Source of the DNA: an uncultured Hyphomicrobiales bacterium
GTDB taxonomy: Bacteria > Pseudomonadota > Alphaproteobacteria > Rhizobiales > Xanthobacteraceae
Direction of reading: 5' to 3'
Assembly (NCBI GenBank): GCA_903839845.1
Contig: CAIMEA010000080.1
Location: 1 to 54,377 of the forward strand
DNA: 54,377 nucleotides
In this document: in pieces, positions 15,833 through 24,398 of the stretch
Layout of the letters: every line of letters begins with the position of its first letter
How positions within the stretch are numbered: position 1 is the stretch's first letter
Notes under the pieces: generated by a model
The model's database searches: none
What the model was told of the DNA's origin: nothing
The model's input: the letters and a program-made list of their open reading frames with translations, nothing else
Program-made: the position numbers and the translations under genes

Positions 15833-16777
15833 ATGACCGCGAAAATCCTCATCGTCGGCTGCGGCGCCATTGGCGGTCTGTTCGCCACCGCCTTGAGCAA
15901 GGCCGCCGACGTCACCGGCTTCGACGCCAATGCCGAGCATGTCGCGGCGATCAAGCGCGACGGCCTGCGCGTCACCGGCAAAAGCCCGCGCGTCGCGCAC
16001 TTTGCCATCACGGGGAACGCCGAAGACCTGCGCGGCAAAACCTTCGACGCCATTTACTTTCTCATCAAATCGAAAGCCACCGCCGCCGTGCTGGCGCAGT
16101 TGCGCCCGGTTCTTTCCGGCAATCCCGTTCTGGTCACGGTGCAGAACGGCATGGGCAATGCCGAAGTTCTGCTCGATGTGCCGAACGCCGTCGTCGCGCG
16201 CGGCGCCACCATGAATGCCGGCCGCTATGTCGAGCCCGGCGTGGTCGAGAACCTGATCGAGGGCAAGACCTGGCTGGGTCCGCAGCGCGGCAACGTCACG
16301 GACATGGCCGCGCTCGGCGCGACGATGAACGCAGCCGGCATGGTGACCGAAATCGTCGCCGACCCGATGGGCGCGGTGTGGTCGAAATTCGTTTTCAACT
16401 GCGTCATGAACCCGCTCGGCGCGCTGATGATGGGCGACAACGCGGCGCGCCATAATGTGGCGGAGATGCGCGCGCTGACCGACGACATGGCAGCCGAATG
16501 CATGGCGGTGATCGAAGGCCTCGGCGGGAGCTTCGCCTTCCCGCCGATGGAATTCGTCGCCAAAATACGGTCCGGCGAGGTGCCGCTGTCCAAACATGCC
16601 GGCTCGATGGCGCTGGATATCGCCCGCGGCGCGCCGACCGAAATCGACGAGTTGACCGGCTTTATCGTCCGCGAGGGCGACCGGCTCGGGATTCCGGTGC
16701 CGAATTGCCGCACCGTCACGCGTTTGGTTAAGGGATTGGAGCTGGCCAGTCAGGCCCGGGTTGCAAACCCGAGATAG
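15833..16777 (+). CDS. Ketopantoate reductase family protein (PanE/ApbA)
   Basis: A 314-residue NAD(P)-dependent reductase. The N-terminal Rossmann motif VGCGAIGG (residues 8-15) and the C-terminal helical-domain motif SKFVFNCVMNPLGAL, with the catalytic Lys and Asn, match 2-dehydropantoate 2-reductase. It may make pantoate for CoA, or reduce another 2-keto acid, since several paralogues are typical of such genomes. The position next to aromatic genes hints at the second option, but this is inference. Ribosome-binding site GGAGATAGG immediately upstream; repeat copy 2 lies in front. Confidence 0.85.
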   Translation: MTAKILIVGCGAIGGLFATALSKAADVTGFDANAEHVAAIKRDGLRVTGKSPRVAHFAITGNAEDLRGKTFDAIYFLIKSKATAAVLAQLRPVLSGNPVLVTVQNGMGNAEVLLDVPNAVVARGATMNAGRYVEPGVVENLIEGKTWLGPQRGNVTDMAALGATMNAAGMVTEIVADPMGAVWSKFVFNCVMNPLGALMMGDNAARHNVAEMRALTDDMAAECMAVIEGLGGSFAFPPMEFVAKIRSGEVPLSKHAGSMALDIARGAPTEIDELTGFIVREGDRLGIPVPNCRTVTRLVKGLELASQARVANPR

Positions 16778-16843
16778 AACAATAGGTTAACGGAATGGGC
16801 CAAAGTTATCCCCGTTCTCCCCAGTGTCCCGCCGGCACAGGTT

Positions 16844-16877
16844 TTTGGCCATCCACTCGTTCATTGGATAGGCCAAA
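16844..16877. promoter_or_regulatory. Long imperfect hairpin upstream of ECF sigma gene
   Basis: TTTGGCCATCCA and TGGATAGGCCAAA form a 12-bp stem with one bulged A and a 9-base loop, centred 60 bases before the sigma-factor start. It may be an operator for the system or a leader hairpin; no -35/-10 pair is clear. Confidence 0.35.
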
Positions 16878-16921
16878 CACTAGAATGAGCCGGTTTCCCC
16901 GATGGCGGTTGCCAACACGAC

Positions 16922-17473
16922 ATGGATGATAGCGACGAAGCGCTTATGGCCCGCGTCGCCCGCGGCGATGAAGTGGCCTATCGGCTGCTGTCGCGCCGCC
17001 ACGTCCCGGCCATGCTGGGTCTGGCCCGCCGCATTCTCGGCAACGCCGCCGACGCCGAGGACGTGGCGCAGGAAGCCATGCTGCGGGTCTGGACTCATGC
17101 GCCGCGCTGGCAGCCTTTGGCGGCGTTCCGCACCTGGCTTACCCGCATCGTGGTCAATCTCTGTCTCGACCGCAAAAGGCGGGCGCCCTGGGTCGACCTG
17201 GACGCCGCCGGCGACATCGTCGACCCGACGCCGGACGCCGGCGAACAGGCCGAACAGAGCGAACGCGTCCGTCTGGTCGCCCAAGCGACCGCGGAACTTC
17301 CGGCCCGGCAGCGCACGGCCATTGTCCTCACCTATGGTGACGGCATGAGCAATGCGCAGGTCGCGGAAATTCTCGACACCACGGTGTCGGCGGTGGAGAC
17401 TTTACTGGTACGCGCCAAGCAGAATTTGCGCCGCGCGCTCGAGAGCGTGATCGACAAGGATAAAGCCGGATGA
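16922..17473 (+). CDS. ECF-type RNA polymerase sigma factor
   Basis: A 183-residue sigma-70 family member with only regions 2 and 4. Region 2 (about residues 10-85) includes ADAEDVAQEAMLRVW and AFRTWLTRIVVNLCLD; region 4 (about 125-178) includes LPARQRTAIVLTYGDGMSNAQVAEIL with the helix-turn-helix. It would direct transcription to a small stress regulon. It is followed without a gap by a one-TM protein and a periplasmic sensor-like protein, then an RND pump. The layout suggests an ECF/anti-sigma/sensor module controlling efflux, although 87 bases separate the module from the pump. Confidence 0.9.
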   Translation: MDDSDEALMARVARGDEVAYRLLSRRHVPAMLGLARRILGNAADAEDVAQEAMLRVWTHAPRWQPLAAFRTWLTRIVVNLCLDRKRRAPWVDLDAAGDIVDPTPDAGEQAEQSERVRLVAQATAELPARQRTAIVLTYGDGMSNAQVAEILDTTVSAVETLLVRAKQNLRRALESVIDKDKAG

Positions 17474-17823
17474 CAAACGAACCATTGCCGCACTTTCTCG
17501 ACGGCGCGCTCAGGCGCATCACGCAGGAAAAGCCGGTCGAACAGGCTGCGATCAACCGCGTGCTGGCGCGGCTTAGCCCGCCGCTACCGCGCCAGAAGAC
17601 GCCGTTGTGGCAGATGCCGTCGGTGCTGCTCAATTGGGAATTCGCGCCGGCCTGGCCGCGCATGGTCGCGCTCGCCGCCTGCGCAGTGCTCGGCTTTTAT
17701 GTCGGCATCGCCGGGCTCGACCGCCGCTTCGATCAGATCGACGCCCGCTTCGCCAGCGCCAGCCGCGCCGATCTCGGCTCCATCGTGTTCGAACCTGAAT
17801 CGCTGACCGGGGCGCGGCCATGA
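17470..17823 (+). CDS. One-TM membrane protein, possible anti-sigma factor
   Basis: A 117-residue protein with a cytoplasmic N-terminus (about 60 residues), one membrane segment (about 63-82, MVALAACAVLGFYVGIAGL) and a short periplasmic tail. Its start overlaps the sigma gene stop (ATGA) and its stop overlaps the next start (ATGA). No zinc-finger HxxxCxxC of the classic ZAS anti-sigma domain is visible, so the assignment as anti-sigma rests on topology and position only. I do not recognise a named family. Confidence 0.7.
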   Translation: MTNEPLPHFLDGALRRITQEKPVEQAAINRVLARLSPPLPRQKTPLWQMPSVLLNWEFAPAWPRMVALAACAVLGFYVGIAGLDRRFDQIDARFASASRADLGSIVFEPESLTGARP

Positions 17824-18305
17824 GCATCGCCCAACTTGCCCCTGCCACGATGACCCGACCGTCGGCGCGCTGGCTGCTGCTCGGTTCGCTGGCGCTCAAT
17901 CTGTTTTTTATTGCTTTTGCCATCGCGCTGGCGATCCGCCCGCCGGCACCGGCGCCAGCCTGGGACCGCGACGTGTTCGTGCGCGCCGAGCGCATCGCCG
18001 CCTCGCTGCCGGCGAACGACGCCACCATTTTACGCGCGCAGATCGGCGCCAATCGCGCCAACATCGAAAGCGCGCAAGCGAAATTCCGTGCGGGTCAGGA
18101 CGTTATCCGCGACTCGCTGCGCGCCGAGCCGTTCGACGCCGAGGCGCTCCGCGCATCGATGGCCAATGCGCGCGGGGCGCGTCAGGCCTTCGACCAGACC
18201 ATTCAAGGCGTGTTCGCCGGCGCCGCTGCGCAAATGTCACAGCCGGGCCGCCAAGCACTCGCCGACTGGCCGCCGGGCCGCAAAAGCGCGGGCACCAAGC
18301 CTTGA
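17820..18305 (+). CDS. Periplasmic heavy-metal-sensor-like protein (CpxP/Spy-like)
   Basis: A 161-residue protein with one N-terminal membrane anchor (about residues 18-42, LLLGSLALNLFFIAFAIALAI) and a helical periplasmic part. The charged helices (ANRANIESAQAKFRAG, LRASMANARGARQAFDQTI) fit the Metal_resist/Spy-type fold used as periplasmic chaperones or metal sensors. With the ECF sigma and the one-TM protein it would form the periplasmic input of an envelope-stress circuit. The closing residues are Gly/Lys-rich. Family assignment is moderate because the fold is weakly conserved. Confidence 0.7.
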   Translation: MSIAQLAPATMTRPSARWLLLGSLALNLFFIAFAIALAIRPPAPAPAWDRDVFVRAERIAASLPANDATILRAQIGANRANIESAQAKFRAGQDVIRDSLRAEPFDAEALRASMANARGARQAFDQTIQGVFAGAAAQMSQPGRQALADWPPGRKSAGTKP

Positions 18306-18392
18306 ATTAGGCTAGCCTGCGCCAGCCTTGTCAGTCGAGCCGGTCGTCGCCGGATCGTCCCCGTCATCTTTGTGTTTGTAAGAGTACTAATT

Positions 18393-19883
18393 ATGCGTCG
18401 CGGTGGTAATTGCGTGCGGTCGGGAACCAAAGCAGCGTTGCGTCCGTTGTGGACCATGCTGCAGGGAACTTGCCTGATGTTGACACTCGGCGGTTGCCTG
18501 CTGTCCGACAAGCCCGAGCCCGCGCTCGACATTCCGCAATCCTATGACGCCAGTTCGCCGAAGCCGGAGGTCGCCGAGGCGGCGCTGCCGCCGCTCGACT
18601 GGTGGCGCGGCTTCCGCTCGCGCGAGCTGACCGAAATCATCGAGCAGGCGCGCGCGGCCAATCTCGATATCGCCGCGGCGATTGCCCGCATCGTGCAGGC
18701 CGACGCGCAGGCGCGCATCGCCGGTGCGCCGCTACTGCCCGGCGTCACGCTCGACGCCTCGGCGACGCGCTCGCGCGCCTCGCAAAGCACTGGCACCGGC
18801 ACCGGCGGCGGCCCGTCCGAGCGCAACAATGTGCAGGCGACCTTGAGCGCCAGTTATGAAATCGACTTCTGGGGCAAGAACCGTTCGGCGCTGCGCGTGG
18901 CGGAAGAAACCGCCGTCGCCAGCCGCTACGACCGCGAAGTCGTCGGCTTGACCACTGTGGTCAGCGCGGCCAATGCCTATTTCCAGGTGCTGGCGGCGCA
19001 GGACCGGCTGCAAGCGGCGCGCGAGAACCAGGCCAGCGCCACGCGCGTGCTCGACCTCATCAAGCAGCGCGTCAATGCCGGCACCGCCTCGGCGCTCGAC
19101 ACCGCGCAGCAGGAAAGCATCGTCAACACCCAGCGCGCCGCCATTCCGCCGCTCGAACAGACGCTCAAGCAAAATCGCAACGCGCTCGCCGTGCTGATGG
19201 CGCGTTCGCCGGAGAGCGTGCGCGTGCGCGGCGGCACCCTGCGCGCCATCGCCTATCCGCGCATCACGCCGGGGCTGCCTTCCGAACTGCTGACGCAGCG
19301 CCCCGATATTCGCGAGGCCGAGGCGCAGCTTGCCGCCGCCAATGCCAATGTCGAGAATGCGCGCGCGCAGATGCTGCCGTCGGTCACGCTGACCGGCGAA
19401 GGCGGCTATCAGAGCGCGATCCTGCGCACCTTGCTGCGGCCGGAGTCGGCACTGTTCTCGTTCGGCGCCGGACTGACGCAGCCGATCTTCGACGGCCTGC
19501 GCCTGCAGGGCAATCTCGATCTGACCAAAGGGCGGCAGGACGAACTTTTGCAGAATTACCGCAAGGCGGTGATCTCCGGTTTCGCCGATGTCGAGAATGC
19601 ACTCGACGGCATCCGCCAGACCGCGCTGCGCGAAAGGCTGCAAGGCGACGTCGTCAACAGTTCGCGGCGCGCATTCGACATCGCCGAGCAGCGCCTGCGC
19701 GAGGGCACGGTCGATCTCGTCACCGTGCTGCAGACGCAGCAGACCTTGTATCAGGCGCAGGACACGCTGGCGCAGGCGCGGCTGGCGCATGTGCAGGCGA
19801 TCGTCAGTCTTTATCAGGCACTGGGTGGCGGCTGGCTGCCGAAGCCGGAAGTGGCAACGATCTCAGGTACCGATGCACGGTAA
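18393..19883 (+). CDS. RND efflux outer-membrane lipoprotein (NodT/OprM-like)
   Basis: A TolC-superfamily channel of 496 residues. It carries a lipoprotein signal with lipobox LGGC (Cys near residue 35) and two repeats of the OEP domain. The hallmark segments are DWWRGFRSRELTEII, YEIDFWGKNRSALR, QRPDIREAEAQLAAANANVENARAQMLPSV and LTQPIFDGLR. It forms the outer-membrane exit duct for the pump encoded next. ATG at 18393 used; a GTG lies at 18372. The fusion-protein gene starts 11 bases before its end. Confidence 0.92.
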   Translation: MRRGGNCVRSGTKAALRPLWTMLQGTCLMLTLGGCLLSDKPEPALDIPQSYDASSPKPEVAEAALPPLDWWRGFRSRELTEIIEQARAANLDIAAAIARIVQADAQARIAGAPLLPGVTLDASATRSRASQSTGTGTGGGPSERNNVQATLSASYEIDFWGKNRSALRVAEETAVASRYDREVVGLTTVVSAANAYFQVLAAQDRLQAARENQASATRVLDLIKQRVNAGTASALDTAQQESIVNTQRAAIPPLEQTLKQNRNALAVLMARSPESVRVRGGTLRAIAYPRITPGLPSELLTQRPDIREAEAQLAAANANVENARAQMLPSVTLTGEGGYQSAILRTLLRPESALFSFGAGLTQPIFDGLRLQGNLDLTKGRQDELLQNYRKAVISGFADVENALDGIRQTALRERLQGDVVNSSRRAFDIAEQRLREGTVDLVTVLQTQQTLYQAQDTLAQARLAHVQAIVSLYQALGGGWLPKPEVATISGTDAR

Positions 19884-21195
19884 ATTGCCGACACTGGGCG
19901 ATATCGGCACGCTGGTCACGTCGGGCAGCCGGCGTCGCCGCTACATCATCTATGCGGTGGTGCTGCTCGCCATCGCCGGCGCACTCTATTATGTGTTCGC
20001 GCCCTCGGCGACGCAGCAACGCCGCGCCGGCCGCTTCGGCGCCGATACCGGCCCGGTGCCGGTGCTGGCCGCCGCCGCGACGCTCGCCGATGTGCCGGTC
20101 TATCTCGACGCCGTCGGCACCACCAAAGCGCTCAATACTGTCACCGTCCGCGCGCAGGTCGATGGCAAATTGCTCAGCGTCGGTTTCAAGGAAGGCCAGG
20201 ACGTCAAGAAGGGTGACGTTCTGGCGCAGATCGACCCGACCACGTTCAAGGCGGCGCTGGATCAGGCGGTCGCCAAGAAGGCGCAGGACCAGGCGTTGCT
20301 GAACAACGCGCAGAACGACATGGCGCGCTACGATCAGCTCGCCGCCACCAATGCCATCAACCGGCAGCAATCCGACACGCAGAAGTCGCTGGTCGCGCAA
20401 TACACCGCGCAGGTGCAGTCCGATCAGGCGGCGGTCGAAAGCGCGCAGGCGACATTGGCCTACGCCACGATCAAGGCGCCGATCGACGGCCGCACCGGCA
20501 TCCGCGCCGTCGACGAAGGCAATATCGTGCATGCCTCCGACTCGACCGGCATCGTCACCATCACCCAGCTCAAGCCGATTTCGGTTTTGTTCAACCTGCC
20601 GCAGCAATATCTGTCGCAGGTCAACGACGCCTTCGCCAAGGGCCCGCTCAAGGTCGACGCCCAGCGTTCCGACACCGATGCGGTCATCGACAGCGGCACG
20701 CTGACCGTCGTCGACAACCAGGTCGATGCCTCGACCGGCACGGTCAAGCTGAAAGCCGATTTTCCCAACGCCAATCTGCAACTCTGGCCGGGCCAGTTCG
20801 CCAATGTGCGGCTGCTGATCGACACGCTCAAACAGGTGGTGACGATCCCGACCGGCGCGGTGCAGCGCGGCCCGACCGGTACGTTTGTCTATATCATCAA
20901 GGACGACAATAGCGCCACCATTCGGCCGATCGTGGTGCAGAAGCAGGACGAGACGCAGACCGTGGTCAAGAGCGGCGTCGCCGCGCAGGAGCGCGTCGTC
21001 ACCACCGGCTTCGCGCGACTGACCGACGGCAGCAAGGTGACCATCGGTTCGGCCGACGATACGCCGGCGCCGGCCGCGCCCGCCGGACAACGTCAACGCG
21101 GACAACGCCCCGCCGGCGCCACCGGCGAGCGCCCGCCGCGCGCCGACGGCAGCGCACGTCCATCGGCGACGACTCCCCCCGCCGCGCCGCAATGA
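19873..21195 (+). CDS. RND efflux periplasmic adaptor (MdtA-like)
   Basis: A 440-residue membrane fusion protein. One N-terminal membrane segment (about 24-44) is followed by lipoyl-like and helical hairpin regions (VRAQVDGKLLSVGFKEGQDVKKGDVLAQID, NAQNDMARYDQL, ATLAYATIKAPIDGRTGIRAVDEGNIV) and beta-barrel regions. The order and the following tandem permeases match MdtA of the MdtABC pump. The C-terminus is an unusual Pro/Ala/Arg/Gly-rich tail of about 45 residues. It overlaps the outer-membrane gene by 11 bases and the first permease by 4 (ATGA), so translation is coupled. Confidence 0.92.
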   Translation: MHGKLPTLGDIGTLVTSGSRRRRYIIYAVVLLAIAGALYYVFAPSATQQRRAGRFGADTGPVPVLAAAATLADVPVYLDAVGTTKALNTVTVRAQVDGKLLSVGFKEGQDVKKGDVLAQIDPTTFKAALDQAVAKKAQDQALLNNAQNDMARYDQLAATNAINRQQSDTQKSLVAQYTAQVQSDQAAVESAQATLAYATIKAPIDGRTGIRAVDEGNIVHASDSTGIVTITQLKPISVLFNLPQQYLSQVNDAFAKGPLKVDAQRSDTDAVIDSGTLTVVDNQVDASTGTVKLKADFPNANLQLWPGQFANVRLLIDTLKQVVTIPTGAVQRGPTGTFVYIIKDDNSATIRPIVVQKQDETQTVVKSGVAAQERVVTTGFARLTDGSKVTIGSADDTPAPAAPAGQRQRGQRPAGATGERPPRADGSARPSATTPPAAPQ

Positions 21196-24100
21196 GCGTC
21201 TCGTCACCCTTCATCCACCGGCCGATCGCCACATCTCTTCTTGGCGTCGCGGTGATGCTGGGCGGCGCGCTCGGCTACTGGTGGCTGCCGATCTCGGCAT
21301 TGCCGCAGGTCGATTTCCCGACCGTGCAGGTGACCACGCAACTGCCCGGCGCCAATCCCGACACCATCGCCGCTTTGGTGACGGCGCCGCTGGAACGCCA
21401 GTTCGGCCAGATCCCGGCCTTGCAGGTGATGACGTCGTCGAGCTCGTTCGGCATCAGCCAGGTGACGCTGCAATTCGACTTGAACCGCGACATCGACGCC
21501 GCGTCGCAGGATGTCCAGTCGGCGATCAACGCCGCCGGTTCGACGCTGCCGCGCAACCTGCCCTACCCGCCGCTTTATTCCAAAGTGAACCCGGCCGACG
21601 CGCCGATCATCACGCTGGCGATCACCTCGACCAATATCGCGCAACGCGCGCTCAGCGATCTGGCCGACACCTTGATGGCGCCGCGCCTGTCGGAATTGTC
21701 GGGCGTCGGCCGCGTCTCGGTGCAGGGCGGCATCAAGCCGGCGATTCGCATCCAGGCCGATTTGTCGCGGCTGGCCGCTTACGGCATCGCGCTCGAGGAT
21801 CTGCGCACCGCCATCGTCGGCGCCAATGTCGCCGGCGCCAAGGGCGCGCTCGACGGCGCGCATCAGTCCTACACCATCGCCGCCAACGACCAGATTTCCT
21901 CGGCCGACGCCTACAAGGCGATCACCGTCGCATTCCGCAACGGCGCGCCGGTACTGTTGTCCGACGTCGCCGACGTCGTCGACGGGCTGGAGAACAGCAA
22001 GGTCGGCGCCTGGTTCAAGGGCCAGCCGGCGATCGTCATCGACGTGCAGCGCCAGCCCGGCGCCAATGTCATCGACACCGTGACGCGCGTGCGCGCCGAA
22101 CTGCCGCGGCTGCGGCGCTCGCTGCCGGCCGGCGCACAGCTCACCATCGTCACCGACCGCACCACGACGATCCGCGCCTCGATCCATGACGTGCAGTTCA
22201 CGCTGGTGCTGTCGATCGCGCTGGTCGTGCTGGTGGTGCTGATTTTCCTGCGCACCATCCGCGCCACCATCATCGCCGGCGTGGCGCTGCCTTTGTCGCT
22301 GATCGCAACCTTCGGCGTGATGTGGTTTTGCGGATTCTCTCTGGATAATCTCTCATTGATGGCGCTGACCATCGGCACCGGCTTTGTCGTCGACGACGCG
22401 ATCGTCATGATCGAAAACATCGTGCGCCATATCGAGGATGGCGAAAGCCCGCTCGAGGCGGCGCTGAAAGGCGCGCGCGAGATCGGCTTCACCGTGATCT
22501 CGCTGACGCTGTCGCTGATCGCCGTGTTCATCCCGCTGCTGTTCATGACGGGCCTCGTCGGCCGCATGTTCCGCGAATTCGCATTGACCCTGACCATCGC
22601 CGTGGTCGCCTCGGCTGTCGTGTCGTTGACGCTGACGCCGATGATGTGCGGCCGGCTGCTGCGCAAGCACAAAGGCGGAGATGGCAATGCGCTGACGCGC
22701 GCTTTCGAGGATTACACCGACCGAACCGTCGAGATGTATCGCCGCAGTCTGGTCTGGGTGCTGGAGCGCCAGCGCCCGACCCTGATCGTCACATTGATCA
22801 CCCTGGCGATGACCATCGGCCTTTACATCGTCATCCCCAAGGGCTTCCTGCCGTTGCAGGACACCGGCCAGATCACCGCGGTGACCGAGGCCAGCGTCGA
22901 TGTCTCCTTCGCCGAAATGCAGCGCCGGCAGACGCAGATCGAGGCGATCGTGCGCGCCGACCCCGACGTCGCCGGCGTGGTGTCGCTGGTCGGCGTCTCG
23001 CCGCTCAACGCCACGCCGAATGCCGGCCGGCTGGCCATCAGCCTGAAGCCGCGCGAGGAGCGCGTTGCCCGCGTCGGCATGATCGTTGAGCGCATGAAGG
23101 AAGCCGTTGGCGGCATTCCGGGCATGACGGTGTATTTCCAGGCAACGCAGGACATCCAGATTTCAACCCGCGCCAGCCGCGCGCAGTATCAATATACGTT
23201 GGTCGGCAGCGACGCGGCCGACGTGGTCGATTGGGCCGGGAAGCTCACCAATACTTTGCGCACCAGCGTGGCGTTACGCGAAGTCGCCTCCGAAGCGCAG
23301 GAAGGCGGGCCGCGCGTTCTGGTCAATGTCGACCGCGAACAGGCCGGCCGCCTCGGCGTGTCGATGCAGAGCGTCACCGACACGCTCAACGACGCTTTCG
23401 GCCAGCGGCAGATCTCGACGATCTATGGCCAGTCGAACCAGTACCGCGTCATTCTCGAAGCGCAGCCGCGCTACCAGCAGGACCCGACGTCCCTGTCGAA
23501 GCTCTATGTCACCGGCGCCTCGACCGCCAACGGCACGGCGGCAACCGTCGCCAACACGGCCTCCGGCACCACCAATACCAACACCAGCGCGACGCCGAAT
23601 GCCGTCACCGGTTCAACCCAGGTACCGCTCGCCGCCTTCGCGCGATTCGAGAATATCTCGGCGCCGCTGGCGATCGCGCATCAGGAGCAGTTCCCTTCGA
23701 TCACGATCAGCTTCGATCTGGCGCCCGGCTACGCCCTGAGCGACGCGGTCGACGTCATCACCGCCGCGCAGCAGCGCATCGGCATGCCGTCCTCGGTGAC
23801 CGGCAGCTATTCCGGCGACGCCGCCGAATTCGCCAAGTCGCTGGCCGGCGAGCCGTGGCTCATTCTCGCCGCCGTCATCGCGATCTACATCGTGCTCGGC
23901 GTTTTGTACGAGAGCTTCATCCACCCACTGACGATTCTCTCGACGCTGCCGTCGGCCGGCGTCGGCGCGCTGCTGGCGCTGATGCTTTTTGGCTATGATT
24001 TGTCGGTGATCGCGCTGATCGGCATCGTGCTGCTGATGGGTATCGTCAAGAAGAACGCGATTCTGATGATCGACTTCGCCATCGCCGCCGAACGCGAGCA

Positions 24101-24392
24101 GAGAATGTCGCCCGAAGATTCGATCATGCAGGCGGCGCTGTTGCGCTTCCGGCCGATCATGATGACGACTTTGGCCGCCTTGTTCGGCGCGCTGCCTTTG
24201 GCGCTTGAGTCCGGCACCGGCTCGGAACTGCGCAATCCGCTCGGCATCACCATCGTCGGCGGCTTGCTGCTGTCGCAACTGCTGACGCTCTACACCACGC
24301 CGGTGATCTATCTCTATATGGAGCGGCTGCGCGCGCGATTGTCGGCCGAGCCGCCTGCCGCGCCGCGGCTGGCGCCAGGACCGGCGGAGTAA
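21192..24392 (+). CDS. RND multidrug efflux permease, first of two (MdtB-like)
   Basis: A 1066-residue inner-membrane proton antiporter with 12 TM segments and two large periplasmic loops. The proton-relay aspartates in TM4 are D401 and D402 (GFVVDDAIVMIEN), and the TM10 Lys is in GIVKKNAILMIDF. It starts MSVSSPFIHRPIATSLLGVAVMLGG. It carries an unusual Thr/Asn/Ala/Gly-rich insert at about residues 773-810 in the second periplasmic region (GASTANGTAATVANTASG and beyond), absent from the second permease. It likely pairs with the second permease as an MdtBC-type heterotrimer. Confidence 0.95.
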   Translation: MSVSSPFIHRPIATSLLGVAVMLGGALGYWWLPISALPQVDFPTVQVTTQLPGANPDTIAALVTAPLERQFGQIPALQVMTSSSSFGISQVTLQFDLNRDIDAASQDVQSAINAAGSTLPRNLPYPPLYSKVNPADAPIITLAITSTNIAQRALSDLADTLMAPRLSELSGVGRVSVQGGIKPAIRIQADLSRLAAYGIALEDLRTAIVGANVAGAKGALDGAHQSYTIAANDQISSADAYKAITVAFRNGAPVLLSDVADVVDGLENSKVGAWFKGQPAIVIDVQRQPGANVIDTVTRVRAELPRLRRSLPAGAQLTIVTDRTTTIRASIHDVQFTLVLSIALVVLVVLIFLRTIRATIIAGVALPLSLIATFGVMWFCGFSLDNLSLMALTIGTGFVVDDAIVMIENIVRHIEDGESPLEAALKGAREIGFTVISLTLSLIAVFIPLLFMTGLVGRMFREFALTLTIAVVASAVVSLTLTPMMCGRLLRKHKGGDGNALTRAFEDYTDRTVEMYRRSLVWVLERQRPTLIVTLITLAMTIGLYIVIPKGFLPLQDTGQITAVTEASVDVSFAEMQRRQTQIEAIVRADPDVAGVVSLVGVSPLNATPNAGRLAISLKPREERVARVGMIVERMKEAVGGIPGMTVYFQATQDIQISTRASRAQYQYTLVGSDAADVVDWAGKLTNTLRTSVALREVASEAQEGGPRVLVNVDREQAGRLGVSMQSVTDTLNDAFGQRQISTIYGQSNQYRVILEAQPRYQQDPTSLSKLYVTGASTANGTAATVANTASGTTNTNTSATPNAVTGSTQVPLAAFARFENISAPLAIAHQEQFPSITISFDLAPGYALSDAVDVITAAQQRIGMPSSVTGSYSGDAAEFAKSLAGEPWLILAAVIAIYIVLGVLYESFIHPLTILSTLPSAGVGALLALMLFGYDLSVIALIGIVLLMGIVKKNAILMIDFAIAAEREQRMSPEDSIMQAALLRFRPIMMTTLAALFGALPLALESGTGSELRNPLGITIVGGLLLSQLLTLYTTPVIYLYMERLRARLSAEPPAAPRLAPGPAE

Positions 24393-24398
24393 TCCGCC

